DNA of 64,000 nucleotides from contig DJVI01000028.1 in the NCBI GenBank assembly GCA_002441125.1, positions 34,978 to 98,977 of the forward strand, given 5' to 3'. The stretch comes from Caldifarciminota bacterium UBA6260. Lineage in GTDB: Bacteria > Hydrothermota > 32-111. Positions 60,931 to 64,000 of this stretch are shown here, piece by piece; within the stretch, counting starts at the first letter, position 1, and each line of letters opens with the position of its first letter. The notes beneath the pieces were generated by a model. The model was given only the letters and a program-made list of their open reading frames with translations. It was not told the DNA's origin and searched no databases. The translations under genes and the position numbers were made by a program.

Positions 60931-61755
60931 TCACTCCCATCTCATAGAAAATGCAAACCACTCTTCTGGTTTATTCTCAATAACTTCATAAAGTTTATTT
61001 AATCCGTTGTTAGCATATTTTCTTAAATTTTCATCTCTTTCAATCTCATAGATTTTTATCTTATATCTGAACCTTTCATTTTTTTCATAGTAAATAACTG
61101 CGAACAAAATCTTTCTCGAATACTTTTTAGAAAAATAGAAAGGACCTTTTGGAATATAAACTTTAGATTTTCCAAAATCTGATAAACTTCCTGTTTTATT
61201 AATATCCCTATCAAAAAGAAGAACAGGAATGTATCCTTTCTGTATCAATTCTTCTATTTTAGCTCCGGTAGATAGGTCTTCAAGAGGCAAAACTTTCATT
61301 CCTGTTCTACCCCTGAACCTTTTTAAAATCTCATACCTCTTTTCACCAACTCCTTCAAATTCTGCTACTGTAACACTTTTCTCCACAAGAAAACCAAAAA
61401 TCATTCCGCCAAGTTCCCAATTACCATAATGTGCTGTAACAAGAACATATTTATCATTTTGGATCTCTTTTAGAGAGACTTCAGAAAAATCTGTTAATTT
61501 GAGAAGATAATTTTTATTCATATAATAAAATTTCAAAAGATCCAAATGGTTTCTTGTCATGTTGATAAAAACTTTTTTAACATCAAAATTTTCTATTCCT
61601 ATCCTTTTAAGGTTATCACTTATACTTTTAACCCTCCAGTTGTTTGAAAGAAAAATAATGTTTCCAACAATCATAGATATAAAATCTATTACCTCAAATG
61701 GAACAAAATATAAAAAGATAGTCATTATCCTAAAATAGTAATATAAAAGCATCAT
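60931..61755 (-). CDS. LpxL/HtrB-family acyltransferase, second copy
   Basis: The catalytic HYGNWELGGMIFGF (HxxxxE), then RGRTGMKVLPL and PVLLFDRDINKTGSL, and the end EEWFAFSMRWE, where HtrB proteins usually have WxxxxRW. A membrane helix lies at the N-terminus. With the adjacent GT4 it would acylate a membrane glycolipid; lipid A is the alternative. It overlaps dut by 4 bp. It is distinct from the acyltransferase at 52601. Confidence 0.89.
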   Translation of the reverse strand: MMLLYYYFRIMTIFLYFVPFEVIDFISMIVGNIIFLSNNWRVKSISDNLKRIGIENFDVKKVFINMTRNHLDLLKFYYMNKNYLLKLTDFSEVSLKEIQNDKYVLVTAHYGNWELGGMIFGFLVEKSVTVAEFEGVGEKRYEILKRFRGRTGMKVLPLEDLSTGAKIEELIQKGYIPVLLFDRDINKTGSLSDFGKSKVYIPKGPFYFSKKYSRKILFAVIYYEKNERFRYKIKIYEIERDENLRKYANNGLNKLYEVIENKPEEWFAFSMRWE

Positions 61756-62174
61756 CCAGTATGGCCAAACCCGCCATCCCCTCTTTCCGTATCATCTATT
61801 TTATCTTCAACAAAATTAGCTTTTTCAACTTTGGCAACAACCATCTGTGCTATCCTGTCACCTCTTTTTATACAAAACTTCTCTCTGTTAAGGTTGAACA
61901 TTATAACTTTTATTTCACCTCTATAATCTGAATCTATAGTTCCAGGCGTGTTTAAAATCAATATTTTATTTTTCAAAGAGAAACCGCTTCTTGGTCTTAT
62001 CTGGATCTCATAACCTGAAGGTATCTGAACTCTTATACCAGTTGGTACCAAAGAGACATCAAAAGGTTCAATACAGATATCAGATGAAGAGTATATGTCT
62101 GCACCAGAAGAGCCATCAGTCATATATTTAGGCAAAAATCCTGTTTCTGAAATTTCAATTTTTATATCAATCAT
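61752..62174 (-). CDS. dut: Deoxyuridine triphosphatase (dUTPase)
   Basis: Trimeric dUTPase of 140 residues with the five motifs: GSSGADIYSS, PTGIRVQIPSGYEIQIRPRSG, LNTPGTIDSDYRGEIKV, KRGDRIAQMVV and the C-terminal RGDGGFGHTG (substituting for RGxGGFGSTG). It hydrolyses dUTP to dUMP, keeping uracil out of DNA. Short overlaps join it to the M16 peptidase and acyltransferase genes. Confidence 0.97.
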   Translation of the reverse strand: MIDIKIEISETGFLPKYMTDGSSGADIYSSSDICIEPFDVSLVPTGIRVQIPSGYEIQIRPRSGFSLKNKILILNTPGTIDSDYRGEIKVIMFNLNREKFCIKRGDRIAQMVVAKVEKANFVEDKIDDTERGDGGFGHTG

Positions 62175-63427
62175 ATCTTAAAATCTTTTTTGTTCCCGAC
62201 AACTGAGATGTTCAATTTATCGAATTTGAAATATTTTTTAGCTACTTCTATTATATCATCTGGATTTACATTTTTGAATTTTTTTATCACAGAGTTTACA
62301 CTCTCTATTCTTTTTTTATATAGACAAGATTTCGCGTTAAATCCCATCCTGCCGGAAAGGGAATCATAACTCATTACAACATTTGCCAAGATCTGATTTT
62401 TTACTTTCTCCATCTCATCCTTTTTAACACCTTTCTTTATTATATCGGCCATCTCTTTTTCAATAAGTCCCATCGTCTTTTTGTAGTTATCAGGTGAACA
62501 AACAAAATAAACTCCACCCATACCTGACTCTTTGAAAATATCAACAAAAGAGTAGACTGTGTAAACGAGTCCTCTTTCCTCTCTCAACTTTTTAAAAAGT
62601 CTTGAAGACATCCCTATTCCCAAAATAGCGGAGAGTATAGTTAGTGGGAACCTTTCATCAGAACTGTAATTTTGAGTTTTGAATCCTAAAGCAACATGGA
62701 ACTGTTGTAAAGAATTTTTGTAAACATAAATTTTTTGGGAGAAGTTATCCTTAACTTTTTGATCAAAAATTTTAGAATTAACTTCACCTTTTCTAAAAAA
62801 CTTATTATCTATAAGATCTTTAACTTTTGAAATTCTTAGAGGTCCTATGTAAGAATAGAAGGAATTGTTACTAACATAATTTTTTTCAATAAAATCTATA
62901 ACATCTTTCCTCTTTATAGATTTTATTATCTCCTCACTTCCAAGAATAGTTTTTTCAAAAGGTGAACCTTTGAAAATTATCCTGTTTAAATTCTCAAAAA
63001 CAAGGTCCTCTGGATCATCCTCAGCTGATCTTATCTCTTCTATGACAACATTTTTTTCCTTTTCAAGTTCTTCTTCAGGTATAAGAGGTTCAAAAAGCAT
63101 CTCTTGGAATATTGGAAGTATCCTTTTAAAATTGTCAGGTAAACATTTGAAATAAAACGATGTGTGATCTCTTGAAGTGTATGCGTTTATACTTCCACCA
63201 TAATGTTCTATCAGTCTTGAAATTTCATCAGATTTTCTTTTTTTCGTTCCTTTAAAGACAAGATGTTCTGTAAGGTGGCTTATGCCGTTTAACTTTTCAC
63301 TCTCATAATCTGACCCAACTCTAACATAATAACCAAAAATCAGAGAATGGAATATTTTTATCTGCTCTCCAACAAAATTTACTCCATTCTCCAATTTTTC
63401 TATAGATACATTCTGTTTAAGATCCAT
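62171..63427 (-). CDS. M16-family zinc peptidase (processing-peptidase-like)
   Basis: The inverted zinc motif HLTEH (HxxEH) lies in ISHLTEHLVFKGTKKR near residue 51, with the downstream Glu in EKNVVIEEIRSAEDDPED. The inactive second half is normal for the family. LREERGLVYTVYSF is the R-Y substrate-binding block. Bacterial members next to pnp are widespread and of uncertain substrate. I start at ATG 63427 (418 residues), within the end of pnp; a longer frame from 63478 would lie deep inside pnp. Confidence 0.93.
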   Translation of the reverse strand: MDLKQNVSIEKLENGVNFVGEQIKIFHSLIFGYYVRVGSDYESEKLNGISHLTEHLVFKGTKKRKSDEISRLIEHYGGSINAYTSRDHTSFYFKCLPDNFKRILPIFQEMLFEPLIPEEELEKEKNVVIEEIRSAEDDPEDLVFENLNRIIFKGSPFEKTILGSEEIIKSIKRKDVIDFIEKNYVSNNSFYSYIGPLRISKVKDLIDNKFFRKGEVNSKIFDQKVKDNFSQKIYVYKNSLQQFHVALGFKTQNYSSDERFPLTILSAILGIGMSSRLFKKLREERGLVYTVYSFVDIFKESGMGGVYFVCSPDNYKKTMGLIEKEMADIIKKGVKKDEMEKVKNQILANVVMSYDSLSGRMGFNAKSCLYKKRIESVNSVIKKFKNVNPDDIIEVAKKYFKFDKLNISVVGNKKDFKI

Positions 63428-64000
63428 CTTTTTTGTAATCCTTTCTTCCAAATTTTCTGTAATGGTGTTTTTGTTCACCCTCGTTCTGATTCGGATTGTT
63501 GTTTTCTATTAAAACTTTTCTTGAAACATTAACTTTACCATTATCATCAACATTGATCACTTTTACTGATACCTTATCTCCCACCTTTAGATGCTCGTTA
63601 AGATCATTCACCCTTTCGTGTGAGAATTGTGAAATGTGCATCAAAGCTTCTTTACCAGGTAAAAGTTCAATGAATGCACCGAAGTTTGTGATCTTCGTTA
63701 CCTTTCCTTCATATATTTCACCCATTTCAATATCTTTGACCAAAGAATCTATCATTCTTTTAGCTTCATCACCACTTGCAAGATCGGTTGATGCGATTGT
63801 TACCTTTCCACTATCATCTATATCAACTTTAACTCCGGTCTTTTCTATTATGGACCTTATCATCTTTCCACCGGGACCGATAACAAGTCCTATCTTGTCC
63901 TTATCTATAGTGAACTGGATCAACCTTGGAGCATACTGTGACAACTGCTCTCTCGGTTTTGATATAGTTTTTTCCATAATGCTCAGTATGAATTCTCTTC
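63417..64000 (-). CDS. pnp: Polyribonucleotide nucleotidyltransferase (PNPase), C-terminal part
   Basis: The readable frame starts at the window edge with REFIL, then KPREQLSQYAPRL, a KH domain (DKIGLVIGPGGKMIRSIIEKTG) and an S1 domain (GEIYEGKVTKITNFGAFIEL, EALMHISQFSHERV), and ends in a short basic tail. This is the end of PNPase, the phosphorolytic 3'-5' exoribonuclease of the degradosome. The 5' catalytic half lies beyond base 64000. Its stop overlaps the peptidase start by 11 bp. Confidence 0.96.
   Translation of the reverse strand, partial: REFILSIMEKTISKPREQLSQYAPRLIQFTIDKDKIGLVIGPGGKMIRSIIEKTGVKVDIDDSGKVTIASTDLASGDEAKRMIDSLVKDIEMGEIYEGKVTKITNFGAFIELLPGKEALMHISQFSHERVNDLNEHLKVGDKVSVKVINVDDNGKVNVSRKVLIENNNPNQNEGEQKHHYRKFGRKDYKKDGS

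Overview
This is an AT-rich, very densely packed chromosomal segment of an uncultured-looking diderm (two-membrane) bacterium. Lipopolysaccharide-type export genes (lptA-like, lptB, lptC), two LpxL/HtrB-type acyltransferases, several predicted outer-membrane beta-barrels, a PorV/PorQ-like protein and a secreted protein with a FlgD/type-IX-like C-terminal tail point to a lineage near the FCB group or candidate phyla of the WOR-3/Hydrothermae kind. That placement is inference from gene content. No insertion sequence, prophage, CRISPR array or riboswitch was seen, and no stretch over 300 bases lacks a gene. The largest empty stretch is 22336-22594, with a promoter at each end and nothing recognisable in between. 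Almost everything is on the minus strand; only four protein genes and one tRNA are on the plus strand.

Layout, left to right. 1-7372: a signalling operon read leftwards: two response regulators, a type II secretion/type IV pilus ATPase fused to a receiver domain, a CheR-like/TPR protein, a histidine-kinase-like protein and an NtrC-type activator cut by the window edge. Several of its enzyme domains have lost catalytic residues. 7490-8983: a plus-strand DMT transporter and a YigZ protein. 8977-14372: REC-HisKA-REC protein, MerR-like regulator, plsY, der, a DUF512 radical-SAM-like protein, an SLH-like lipoprotein and three tRNAs (Gly, Cys, Leu). 14378-22385: rocD, a glycosyltransferase, a class V aminotransferase, tRNA-Arg, an outer-membrane protein, UDP-sugar epimerases and a secreted protein with a C1q-like end. 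22595-29348: tRNA-Leu, comF, the rodA-mrdA-mreDCB cell-shape cluster and an MBL-fold hydrolase. 29348-39043: rpmA-rplU-secG-tpiA-pgk-gap-rng-TIGR03960-purC-nrdR and a small lipoprotein. 39060-49129: aldehyde dehydrogenase, a metallophosphoesterase, two secreted phospholipase-D-like proteins and a set of envelope/outer-membrane proteins. 49131-55530: rpoN, lpt genes, acyltransferase, DUF362 ferredoxin protein, UDG-like protein, queH. 55543-64000: a cupin gene, then glycolipid/glycan genes (two glycosyltransferases, UbiA-type prenyltransferase, deacetylase, acyltransferase), dut, an M16 peptidase and the 3' end of pnp.

How it fits together. The left signalling operon has two candidate sigma-54-type promoters and three related 16-bp dyad-like elements placed like enhancer sites. 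The window also encodes RpoN and, as the last gene of that operon, an NtrC-family activator, so a self-regulating sigma-54 circuit controlling an ATPase-REC fusion is the strongest candidate for something new here. Housekeeping promoters that I could pick out by eye share a -35 TTGAMW-like box and a -10 TATAAT-like box exactly 16 bp apart (eleven cases). Three of the genes behind them start at or within about three bases of the predicted transcription start and lack a Shine-Dalgarno sequence, suggesting leaderless mRNAs.
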